From: Proteobacteria bacterium UBA1278 | GTDB taxonomy: Bacteria; Pseudomonadota; Gammaproteobacteria; Comchoanobacterales; Comchoanobacteraceae | DNA length: 12,540 nt | Assembly (NCBI GenBank): GCA_002308435.1 | Contig: DBUY01000048.1 | Coordinates: forward strand, 5,267-17,806 | Reading direction: 5' to 3' | Shown here: piece after piece, positions 1 to 6,582 of the stretch | Position numbering within the stretch: position 1 is the first letter of the stretch | Layout: each line of letters opens with the position of its first letter | The notes under the pieces: model-generated | The model's input: only the letters and a program-made list of their open reading frames with translations | Database searches by the model: none | Told to the model about the DNA's origin: nothing | Translations under genes and position numbers: made by a program

Positions 1-30
1 GGCAGTAACGATCAGGGCAGTAACAATTGG
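1..30. repeat. Two tandem copies of a 15-base repeat
   Basis: The nonamer GGCAGTAAC occurs at 1-9 and again at 16-24, followed by GATCAG and AATTGG respectively, giving two 15-base units in tandem. The array may continue to the left of the window. No function is visible. The rest of 31-148 shows no coding or RNA feature. Confidence 0.5.
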
Positions 31-148
31 GCGGGATATGGTTGGCTGCTCGTAGATGTGAGTAGACACAGGGCTCTTCACACAGAAAACAGATCTGGCC
101 TGAAAAAGGAAGCATGATTGGATTTTGAAGATTCTGAGATATCAAGAA

Positions 149-220
149 AGCTGGTGAAGGGATTTGAACCCCCGACCGGCTGATTACAAATCAGCTGCTC
201 TACCCCTGAGCTACACCAGC
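149..220 (-). tRNA. tRNA-Thr (anticodon UGU)
   Basis: Read on the minus strand, a full cloverleaf forms. The 7-bp acceptor stem is GCTGGTG/CACCAGC. The D arm is GCTC-AGGGGTA-GAGC. The anticodon stem GCTGA/TCAGC holds the loop TTTGTAA, giving anticodon TGT (threonine, ACA codons). The variable loop is CGGTC, and the T arm contains GGTTCAAATCC with two G-U pairs at its base. The base after the acceptor is T (149), taken as the discriminator, and it is followed by TTCT, so the 3' CCA is not encoded and must be added after transcription. The anticodon arm resembles E. coli thrU. The usual Tyr/Gly/Thr-tufB partners of thrU are not seen in the 148 bases downstream. Confidence 0.95.
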
Positions 221-229
221 GATGGGCAG

Positions 230-258
230 ATGATAGGCGATCGTAGTCAAAATGTCAA
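230..258 (-). promoter_or_regulatory. Sigma70-type promoter of tRNA-Thr
   Basis: On the minus strand, TTGACA (253-258, perfect -35) is followed by a 17-base spacer and TATCAT (230-235, 5/6 match to TATAAT). The tRNA begins nine bases after the -10 box, so a start at about 222-224 would leave a 5' leader of only a few nucleotides. Confidence 0.8.
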
Positions 259-363
259 CTCAGATTAGAGAACTAAGCGTAATATCAGCAGTATTCTTCA
301 GTAAAAGCAACTTTCTACCACCATGACAAGCACGCGAAAAATGACAGTAACAAATGCATGGTT

Positions 364-398
364 TTGCTTTTGATCTCTGATGCATTCTATGTTTCAAT
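364..398 (+). promoter_or_regulatory. Possible rdgC promoter
   Basis: Two overlapping weak candidates lie just upstream of rdgC: TTGCTT (364-369) with CTATGT at 17 bases, and TTGATC (370-375) with TTCAAT (393-398) at 17 bases. Each matches the consensus only partly. The position is sensible, but the call is weak. Confidence 0.3.
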
Positions 399-425
399 AG
401 AGGCACAATTGAAACAGGAGACAAC

Positions 426-1397
426 ATGGTGTGGTTCAAGCAGCTGCAAGCTTTCTGGTGCACGCCACCAGCGGATAAAACGCAAGAGGATCTCGAAGCA
501 GCGCTTGCAAAACAAGTCATTAGTGACTGCCCAAGCACGTCCACCCTGAGTTACGGATGGGAAAATCCAATCAATGCCCATGACAGCACGCTTCTCGTTT
601 CTGTCGGTCGCTTCCATTGCGCGAAATTCACCGTCGCCAAACGATTACTGCCTTTAGATGTCATTCGTCAGACTGTGGCCGACCGCGTGAGCCAGCTCGA
701 AGCACAGCAAGGCATGCCAGTCAGTAAGCGTGAGATCAAGCGTCTGACTGAAGAAACGCATTTTGAACTGTTGCCAAAAGCATTCATCCAGAGAAAGTCT
801 TGCTTTGTTATTTGGGACTGGGATAAGCAACGACTATATGTGAGTCAAACGCAGCAAGCACTACTTGACCACCTAAGTGCCTCATTGGCATTTTGTATTC
901 CAGGTTGGTCTGTCAAGTTATGTAAGCCGGAGCAGAACATTGAGAAACAAATGACGCGCTGGCTCAAACAAGACGATCAACTACCAAGTGCCTTTACATT
1001 TGGTGATGCTTGTCAGTTAGCAGATCCTAAAGATCGTTTCTGCTCAATTCGCTTCACCGGTAATGAGCTCCAAAGTCAGTCTGTGCAGCAGCATCTCAAA
1101 GATGGTATGTGGGTCAAGCAGGTTCAGCTACAGTGGCAAGAACGACTACGCTTTATGATTAACCCAAATTTTGCACTCAGTCAGATCAAGTATCTCGACT
1201 TAGACAAAGAAACTGATGAAGCAGAAGGGGCAATTGCACAGTTTCAGACCGAGCTCGCTCTATTAGGGCCGCTTTACCGTGAAATTACCGAACAGCTTGC
1301 CGATAGTCTTGGCGGTATAGGTGAGCCAGAGGCGCCGAGCACCATGGCAGCAGATGAACTCGTGCGTCCTTTCGAAGACGCAACACCAGGCGTTTGA
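426..1397 (+). CDS. rdgC: Recombination-associated protein RdgC
   Basis: This is a 323-residue protein starting MVWFKQLQAF, close to the MLWFKNL opening of E. coli RdgC. Further RdgC-like features are the ILP-type segment near residue 75 (LLPLDVIRQTVADRVSQLE) followed by the KREIKRLTEE and LLPKAF blocks. RdgC is a nucleoid-associated DNA-binding protein that forms a ring dimer around double-stranded DNA and modulates RecA-dependent recombination. E. coli RdgC is 303 residues; the extra length here is an acidic, proline/alanine-rich tail after about residue 300. The ATG is preceded by AGGAG at 416-420 with good spacing. The gene stands alone, divergent from the tRNA and convergent with the MFS gene. 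Assignment rests on recognised sequence blocks, not on a search. Confidence 0.92.
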   Translation: MVWFKQLQAFWCTPPADKTQEDLEAALAKQVISDCPSTSTLSYGWENPINAHDSTLLVSVGRFHCAKFTVAKRLLPLDVIRQTVADRVSQLEAQQGMPVSKREIKRLTEETHFELLPKAFIQRKSCFVIWDWDKQRLYVSQTQQALLDHLSASLAFCIPGWSVKLCKPEQNIEKQMTRWLKQDDQLPSAFTFGDACQLADPKDRFCSIRFTGNELQSQSVQQHLKDGMWVKQVQLQWQERLRFMINPNFALSQIKYLDLDKETDEAEGAIAQFQTELALLGPLYREITEQLADSLGGIGEPEAPSTMAADELVRPFEDATPGV

Positions 1398-1930
1398 TTA
1401 GCAGGCTGCATTCGAATCCAGGTATTCGACCTGCAAGTAATTCGCAAAAGCAGTTTCTCGGGTCGAGACCTTGGGTGCTTTAGAGCCCAGTGCCGGTATA
1501 TTGTTCACTCAATGCGCTTGACCTATCAACTCACAGTGCGAGCAAACACATTATGCTAATGCAATCTGATAAAGGGTCACGCTATTCAAAGTGATCTTCT
1601 CAACTAAATCAGGTGCTCTGCTTCAATAGCTGTCATTGAAGTTTGAAATGGTTTTCTGTGAGTTTTGAAGAAAAACTAAAGTTCATAAACAGTCATCTAC
1701 ACGTACCCATCATGTTCAGGCACTTCCAATAAATCAAAAGCAGTTGGCACCTGATATCTAGCCGCTCGTCGTCATAACAGACTGCTGCCATTCGCATAGA
1801 GTTTTCGTGCAGCGTAAAAGCTTAAACATTCCGATACCCTACGATGGTGATTAGGTCCAGTCTCAGTAAAAAGTCTCAGTATATTCTGGGCTGTGAGAAT
1901 AGAGTGGGCGACGCAGATACTGTGAAATGA
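1398..1930. other. 533-base convergent intergenic gap, no gene seen
   Basis: No reading frame here has a start, ribosome site and plausible protein. The gap holds several dyads. GCAGG...CCTGC (1401-1434) encloses a second stem TCGAAT/ATTCGA (1412-1429) just after rdgC, but without a T-run. CTTCAAT/ATTGAAG (1621-1641) has a 7-base loop. AGTTTT/AAAACT lies at 1661-1677. The first may help end the rdgC transcript. The octamer GTCTCAGT occurs twice close together near 1860-1880. Confidence 0.5.
1401..1434 (+). terminator. Hairpin after rdgC, possible weak terminator
   Basis: GCAGG (1401-1405) pairs with CCTGC (1430-1434), and TCGAAT (1412-1417) pairs with ATTCGA (1424-1429) around a 6-base loop. 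This gives 11 pairs with a 6-base bulge on the 5' side. It starts three bases after the rdgC stop codon. There is no T tract after it, so it is not a classical intrinsic terminator. Confidence 0.3.
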
Positions 1931-3271
1931 TTACGCAGATGCTGCAGGTTGATCAAAGACATCAACATCATCATCGGGCTGTGCATTTTCGAGAGGCTGA
2001 CATCCTGTCTCAGGCACATGCCAGTAGAAAATCGCCATACAGATGGTAATAGACACTGGCACGACCATGAATGCTGCTTGGTATGGCGCGATTGTAGATG
2101 GCATCACCCCAGTAACCGGTGCATACAGTTCAAGTAGGTAGCCACTAATTGGCGTGAGCAAGCCAGTTGAACAAACCAAAATCATGTTATTGAGCGAGAT
2201 CGCAGTAGCCATGCTGTCCTTGTCATTCAGGTCGTTCACTAGGCCAAAAGTAATTGGCTGTGCGCCAGAGGAAGCACCAATCGTAAACAGCAGTAGGCTA
2301 ACGACCCAATAGTGACTTGGTTTGGCAATAATCAAAATCAGGCTGGCGACCAATCCTGCACCAAGCAATACCATGGTTGGTCGAATACGTTCCTTCATAT
2401 AGTCTGAAACCCAGCCTGCAAGCGGGCTTGCAATCGCCATCGCTACCCAAACCCACATTAGCTGAAGTGCTGAGGCATCGTCACCTTGATTCTGAATTAA
2501 GTTCAAATATGGAACCCCCCAAGATTCGGCAAATATTGCCACCGCGGCCCATGAACCAAAACCACCTGCGCCGACATACCAATTGATTCTTCGGGTTGCA
2601 ACCTGGCGTAGGGTATCGATGATGTTTACAGACGCATTCTCTGATTTGTCTGATTGTTCCTCGTATTCACAGGCATCCGGTTGGTTTTTCAGGATGAGGG
2701 CAAATAAAAGTGTCATAAATAGTCCGACAATACCGGCATAATATAACGCCGGACGCCAACCAATACTCTGCACCATTTGCCGGATAGGATTACCGGCCAA
2801 TACCGCACCAACACACCCCATGATCTGAACGAGTCCGGTGATCAAGGCCTGTTGGCTTGGTGCAAACCAGCGCGCTGCTAGAGCCAGCGGGCCTACAAAG
2901 GCGAATGCAGACGCTGCCCCAATCGCTAAACGGCTGATAGATGCGAGTACAATGCTATTAGTCACTTGAAAGCACAACGTGGCAACAGCACAAACACAAA
3001 CAGCTACAGTCAGACAAGTTTTTGCGCCGAAACGATCGCACAACAGTCCGGCAGGCAGTTGCATAGTTGCATAAGCATAGAAAAAGCACCCAAGAAGCTG
3101 CCCCAATTGTCCAGTACCTACTGAAAATGCAGCCATGAGCTCGCCAGTAATCACTGTTGGCATCACGCGCAGGAAGAATTCGTAGAAATAAAAGCTAGAC
3201 GCCAGAGAGACAACTAATATGGCCATCCAAGAGCCAACTCCGTCTGTGCGCTTGAGGGATTGGTTGGTCAT
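1931..3271 (-). CDS. Major facilitator superfamily transporter
   Basis: This is a 446-residue integral membrane protein with about twelve hydrophobic segments in the 6+6 MFS layout and a charged central loop (roughly residues 205-225, rich in E, D, K and S). The motif-A sequence GLLCDRFGAK lies at about residues 75-84, in the loop between segments 2 and 3. The opening YEFFLRVMPTVITGELMAAF resembles MFS permeases annotated in Legionella- and Coxiella-type genomes, whose substrates are mostly unproven. I chose the ATG at 3271 and not the upstream one at 3298, because AAAGGAGAAGGCA lies directly before it (GGAG about 8 bases away). It would exchange a small solute across the inner membrane; the substrate cannot be read from sequence. 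It appears monocistronic. Confidence 0.88.
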   Translation of the reverse strand: MTNQSLKRTDGVGSWMAILVVSLASSFYFYEFFLRVMPTVITGELMAAFSVGTGQLGQLLGCFFYAYATMQLPAGLLCDRFGAKTCLTVAVCVCAVATLCFQVTNSIVLASISRLAIGAASAFAFVGPLALAARWFAPSQQALITGLVQIMGCVGAVLAGNPIRQMVQSIGWRPALYYAGIVGLFMTLLFALILKNQPDACEYEEQSDKSENASVNIIDTLRQVATRRINWYVGAGGFGSWAAVAIFAESWGVPYLNLIQNQGDDASALQLMWVWVAMAIASPLAGWVSDYMKERIRPTMVLLGAGLVASLILIIAKPSHYWVVSLLLFTIGASSGAQPITFGLVNDLNDKDSMATAISLNNMILVCSTGLLTPISGYLLELYAPVTGVMPSTIAPYQAAFMVVPVSITICMAIFYWHVPETGCQPLENAQPDDDVDVFDQPAASA

Positions 3272-3298
3272 TGCCTTCTCCTTTAGGTTCGCGTACAT

Positions 3299-3597
3299 GT
3301 CACAGGGTGTTCAAGGTGTCATGCGTTTAATTTGCAAATCAGAAACAGTGTACGTATCGGTGTGTGTATGTAGGTAGTGCCTATAACACTTCATTATGTT
3401 ACCACATTTGCCGATTCGATACAAATAACACAAAGACGACAAAAGGCCGTGTCGTGTATTATTATGTATATTTACAGTAACATATTTGGAAATAAAGGGC
3501 CATAATCAGCGTGTAGTTACAAATCATGACGGCTTGGGGCACCACAAAAAAACCGCATACCCCGACAAAATAGCACTGATAAAACCACGATGAGTAT
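3299..3597. other. Intergenic region upstream of the MFS gene, with a dyad
   Basis: No gene is seen. The region is AT-rich around 3410-3500 and should carry the minus-strand promoter for the MFS gene, but no single -35/-10 pair stands out. A perfect inverted repeat ACGACA (3436-3441)/TGTCGT (3450-3455) with an 8-base spacer could be an operator. A short A-run lies at 3545-3552 with no stem beside it. Confidence 0.4.
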
Positions 3598-3906
3598 CTA
3601 CTGCGGCGCTATAACTGCCACGACAGTGATAAATACTGCAGCAATAGCCAGTTGTGCCAGGCATAAAGCCACCTGCTGATGTCGGGTGCTACATGCACTA
3701 AACGCAAAAGAATAGACACTATCAGGTTGTTGTTGATCCTGGTGATTTTCATGAAAACTACCGACATAAAAGCTGTCTTCGGATGTTGGCGATATAGGGC
3801 GGGGTAGCACCATATCGTCGTTATCAGGTTGATCGGGTCGTGTAGTTGGTAAATCTAAAAAAGCCTCAGAGGATAGACTTTCTGGATAAACTTTTATAAT
3901 TGCCAT
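3598..3906 (-). CDS. Small orphan protein with a C-terminal membrane tail
   Basis: The 102-residue protein is not one I recognise. Residues 1-65 are polar, acidic and proline-rich (PTTRPDQPDNDD, PRPISPTSED, HQDQQQPD). There is no N-terminal signal peptide. Residues about 78-100 form one hydrophobic segment (LCLAQLAIAAVFITVVAVIA) that runs almost to the C-terminus, an arrangement typical of tail-anchored membrane proteins. A promoter-like TTGATT-17-TAAACT sits at 3937-3965, leaving a leader of roughly 25 bases, which supports a real gene. No clear Shine-Dalgarno precedes the ATG, which is a point against it. It is isolated, with no operon partner. It could be a small inner-membrane protein or, in a host-associated bacterium, a secreted one; neither is shown. 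Confidence 0.55.
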   Translation of the reverse strand: MAIIKVYPESLSSEAFLDLPTTRPDQPDNDDMVLPRPISPTSEDSFYVGSFHENHQDQQQPDSVYSFAFSACSTRHQQVALCLAQLAIAAVFITVVAVIAPQ

Positions 3907-3936
3907 GATGACATGCGAATTAAGCTTGCAAAATAC

Positions 3937-3965
3937 AGTTTATGACCAAAGATACACAGAATCAA
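3937..3965 (-). promoter_or_regulatory. Promoter of the 102-residue orphan gene
   Basis: On the minus strand, TTGATT (3960-3965) is followed by 17 bases and TAAACT (3937-3942). The -35 box is embedded in CATATTGA (3962-3969 on the minus strand), the same octamer that overlaps the -35 of the gene at 9268. Confidence 0.55.
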
Positions 3966-4431
3966 TATGAATCATACCAGGCCGTATCATCATAATCAGA
4001 ACCAGTAGGATGAGGGTGTGTTTTTTAATTCCATGTCAATCCCATTTTTAGACATCCAGTAATATGCGCCAGTTATTCAGTGCGCTTACCATGAGTCCCC
4101 AGCCGCGCGTTTTGAAAGGTTATTTTGAATCCATTCATACGCTGGGTCACAGAGAGGCACATAGTGGGGAGTAGACGACTATATTGACTGACTATTAGAA
4201 ATTGGCACGCCAAATGCGCATGGCCATTGGCTCGTGTTTTATGCGATTGATAGAACGTCTTGACAAGGGGGCAGGCAAGTCCGAACTTGAGGGTGCCTGG
4301 TTTGCGAGTGGGTCATTTGGTGGATTTAGGGAGAGGGATAACGGACAATTGCTACGACAGGTCCAGTGAGTGCTCGCTTGAGTTTGCAAGGGGATTCAGA
4401 TAGACTGAAAAAAGTCAATCAGGAGCGGCTT
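3966..4431. other. Intergenic gap upstream of the adaptor operon
   Basis: This gap separates the divergent small orphan gene and the adaptor operon. A compact dyad TTGGC-AC-GCCAA lies at 4202-4213 and could be an operator. A TTGACA at 4260-4265 has no good -10 partner. One short reading frame at 4214-4369 is listed separately. I see no RNA gene. Confidence 0.4.
4214..4369 (+). CDS. Possible 51-residue small protein or gene remnant
   Basis: An ATG at 4214 opens 51 codons, reading MRMAIGSCFMRLIERLDKGA and ending with GQLLRQVQ at a TGA (4367-4369). The composition looks protein-like (basic helix, then a glycine-rich stretch). There is no ribosome site before it, an in-frame stop lies just upstream (4196-4198), and I recognise no family. 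It may be the tail of a decayed gene or chance. It ends 62 bases before the adaptor start. Confidence 0.25.
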   Translation: MRMAIGSCFMRLIERLDKGAGKSELEGAWFASGSFGGFRERDNGQLLRQVQ

Positions 4432-5625
4432 ATGCACACAATATCGGCAATAATCGGGATTGTCACGATGATCTTAGTTCCGCTAGCACCACAGGCTAAG
4501 GCGCCACTCAATGCACGTGATGTCGAAATGATTCAGGTACAAGGCGCCGATGCCCCAATGAAAATTGAATTATATGGTCAAATCCATAGTGCTAAAGAAA
4601 GTAATTTACACTTTCCAATCACAGGCACCATCAACAAGGTGCACGTGATTGATGGGCAAACCGTAGTCAAGGACGAACCACTTGTGAGCTTGTCCACTGA
4701 GGCCAAAAAAGCGTCAATCCAAGATGCGCAACTTCAAGTTAAAGCCTCAGAGAAAGATCTCGATAAACTGAGAGTTCTCCAAAAAAAGTTAGACATGCAG
4801 CACCTCAAGGACAAGCATGCGCTGTATCTAGCAAAGAAAAATCACGATAAACAAAAATCGCTGCACCAACAGAAAATAATAGGATCTCTTCAACTGGATG
4901 AGGCAACCTACCGAATGGATGAAAAAAAAGCATTGCTGCTGCAAACAGAGTACAAAGTCGCACTCAATATTGACCAGATTGCTCTAGCACAGGCACACAT
5001 CGAGGTGCTCAAGACAACGCAAGAAATGGCTGAGCAGTGGATAAAGAAATCGACATTAAAGGCGCCGTTCTCTGGAAAAGTGCGCAAATCGTTCGTAAAG
5101 CTTGGCCAGGAAATCAATAGAAATGATCCGATACTGGAGTTGTCGGATAGCAAAAACATGCTCATTCGTGCCGTCTTGTCACACAGTGAAGTTACTCAGC
5201 TCAAACAGATGCTGAAGCGCAATGAATTATCAACAGTGAAAATTGTACTAGCGGATCAAGAATTTTCCGCCCGTGTACTCTCTATCCTGCCCGAATCTCG
5301 TGATCAGGTCACTGGGGTCGATATGATGGTGTTGACGCATCAAAGTAATGACGCCATGCTTGGGACAAAGGCGCAATTCACCATGCTGGTTCCAACTGAC
5401 AAGCAGCGCTATGAAGTGCCTCAGAAAGCAGTCGTTAATCAGAGATACGTTTACAAGCTCAATGCTGATAATCGGGTCGTTCAGGTGCCTGTTGAAGTGA
5501 TCCAATCCGCCATGCAGAAGCAAGAACAGGTGCTGATTGAGACAGATCAGTTAGGTCCTGTTGACACGTTACTCATCGCCAAGAATCGCTCTGTTCGGTC
5601 CGGCGAGCAAGTGACAATGTCTTAA
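4432..5625 (+). CDS. Periplasmic adaptor (membrane fusion) protein, RND efflux type
   Basis: The protein is 397 residues, the usual size for an AcrA/MexA-type adaptor. Residues 1-24 (MHTISAIIGIVTMIL...APQAKA) form a Sec signal peptide, with no lipobox cysteine, so it is probably not a lipoprotein. The first half of the lipoyl domain is at about 58-90 (FPITGTINKVHVIDGQTV), followed by a long Lys/Gln/Leu-rich coiled-coil hairpin at about 95-204. The second lipoyl half is at 206-240 (LKAPFSGKVRKSFVKLGQEI), then beta-barrel and membrane-proximal domains. Such proteins bridge an inner-membrane pump to a TolC-like channel. The ATG at 4432 has AGGAG at 4421-4425. The GTG at 4366 lacks this and would bury the signal peptide. 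No pump or channel gene is present; it heads an operon with the next two genes. Confidence 0.88.
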   Translation: MHTISAIIGIVTMILVPLAPQAKAPLNARDVEMIQVQGADAPMKIELYGQIHSAKESNLHFPITGTINKVHVIDGQTVVKDEPLVSLSTEAKKASIQDAQLQVKASEKDLDKLRVLQKKLDMQHLKDKHALYLAKKNHDKQKSLHQQKIIGSLQLDEATYRMDEKKALLLQTEYKVALNIDQIALAQAHIEVLKTTQEMAEQWIKKSTLKAPFSGKVRKSFVKLGQEINRNDPILELSDSKNMLIRAVLSHSEVTQLKQMLKRNELSTVKIVLADQEFSARVLSILPESRDQVTGVDMMVLTHQSNDAMLGTKAQFTMLVPTDKQRYEVPQKAVVNQRYVYKLNADNRVVQVPVEVIQSAMQKQEQVLIETDQLGPVDTLLIAKNRSVRSGEQVTMS

Positions 5626-5640
5626 GCCCCACGAGGTACC

Positions 5641-5838
5641 ATGGCAAAGCCAAAGCAACAACCAGCATGCACACATACCGTAGTCGAGGTGTTTGAAGGG
5701 GAGCAGATTTGTTGCCCGCCGCGAAATAGTCGTATGTGGAATGCTCACCCACGCGTGTACCTAGCGGTTGATCCAAAGACACGATCAGCGAAGTGCTACT
5801 ATTGCGGTACCCAGTATATCCTCAAGGCATCGTCATGA
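5641..5838 (+). CDS. Small CHCC-type zinc-finger protein
   Basis: This 65-residue protein has the zf-CHCC (PF10276-like) pattern. Cys25 (with Cys24), His36 in the block MWNAHPRVYL, then Cys52 and Cys55 in KCYYCGTQYI could together bind one zinc ion. The family is related to the C-terminal zinc domain of the NDUFS6 subunit of complex I, and short stand-alone versions are common in proteobacteria with no proven role. The ATG is preceded by GAGG at 5632-5635. It starts 15 bases after the adaptor stop, and its TGA overlaps the next ATG (ATGA at 5835-5838), so translation of the three genes is probably coupled. Confidence 0.9.
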   Translation: MAKPKQQPACTHTVVEVFEGEQICCPPRNSRMWNAHPRVYLAVDPKTRSAKCYYCGTQYILKASS

Positions 5839-6542
5839 CGCGAGCAATGTTACTCTCTGCAGGATTAGGCACACGAATGCGGCCATTGACGGACCATTTA
5901 CCGAAGCCGTTGATTCCAATCGCAGGAACCACCCTAATTGAGCACAATATACGCCAACTCAAACTCAATGGGATTACTGAAATTGTGATTAACCTGGGCT
6001 ATCTTGGGGATATGATCAAATCGCATCTGGGTAACGGTCATCGTTACGGCGTAACGATCGAATACAGCGAAGAGTCAGCCGATAACTTATTAGGCTCAGG
6101 TGGTGGCGTAAAGCAGGCATTACCTTTACTCGGGGAAGCGCCATTTGTTTTGGTCAGTGCTGACATATGGTGGACAATGTCAATTCAATCCGTGGTTAAG
6201 GCCGCAGTCTATGAATCAGTCTCACTTTGGATGATCAAAAATCCTGAATATCATACGCAGGGTGATTTAACGTTGACAGAGAATGGAAAAATTCAAAAAA
6301 ATAGCGGCGAAAACAATGCAACGTTCTCAGGCGTTGGCATATTTTGCCCATCATACTTTCGAACGATCAAAGCGCGCGTATTTGGTGTTGGCCAAGTTAT
6401 TCAACAAAGTATTGAAAAGTCTCGCTGTACTGGGTACTGGGTTAGCGGTCTTTATGAAAATGTCGGGTCTCCAAAACAGCTGGATAATCTCGTAGCGCAG
6501 CTGGATCACCGAGTCGAGTCGATTGAAAGTCGAGTAGGCTAA
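5835..6542 (+). CDS. murU: MurU-like N-acetylmuramate-1-phosphate uridylyltransferase
   Basis: The 235-residue nucleotidyltransferase has the NTP-binding signature at residues 6-27 (LLSAGLGTRMRPLTDHLPKP), with Lys24 as the phosphate-binding lysine. It continues with ALPLLGEAPFVLVSADIWW, where Asp110 is the first metal ligand. MurU (223 residues in Pseudomonas) makes UDP-MurNAc from MurNAc-1-phosphate in the peptidoglycan recycling path that bypasses de novo MurNAc synthesis; its partner is the kinase AmgK, not present here. Two positions differ from what I know of the family: LLGSGGG in place of LETGGG (Gly87 for Glu), and ENVGSP near residue 209 in place of DVGTP (Asn209 for a metal-binding Asp). 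The start at 5835 has AAGG at 5824-5827 and overlaps the previous stop. Sugar specificity is inferred from family resemblance. Confidence 0.82.
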   Translation: MTRAMLLSAGLGTRMRPLTDHLPKPLIPIAGTTLIEHNIRQLKLNGITEIVINLGYLGDMIKSHLGNGHRYGVTIEYSEESADNLLGSGGGVKQALPLLGEAPFVLVSADIWWTMSIQSVVKAAVYESVSLWMIKNPEYHTQGDLTLTENGKIQKNSGENNATFSGVGIFCPSYFRTIKARVFGVGQVIQQSIEKSRCTGYWVSGLYENVGSPKQLDNLVAQLDHRVESIESRVG

Positions 6543-6582
6543 GAAAAACCTAAATCCAGTAGGGATGAAAACGAGAATGCCA

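Noticed and set aside
3525..3567. GGGG...A7...CCCC arrangement resembling a bidirectional terminator
   Set aside because: Only the outer four bases pair; the arms otherwise disagree and no T-run follows a stem in the needed orientation.
4064..4174. 36-codon plus-strand frame (MRQLFSALTM...)
   Set aside because: Length expected by chance, no ribosome site or promoter, no recognisable similarity.
4195..4389. 64-codon minus-strand frame upstream of the adaptor
   Set aside because: No ribosome site, composition unlike a protein (Ser/Pro/Asn low-complexity), and it overlaps the adaptor's leader region on the opposite strand.
4366..4431. Upstream GTG start for the adaptor, overlapping the TGA of the small frame (GTGA)
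   Set aside because: It would add 22 charged residues ahead of a clear signal peptide, and its ribosome site is poor compared with AGGAG before the ATG at 4432.
6543..6564. Minus-strand CCTA/TAGG hairpin followed by TTTTT after hemE
   Set aside because: The stem is only four pairs, too weak to call an intrinsic terminator without transcript data.
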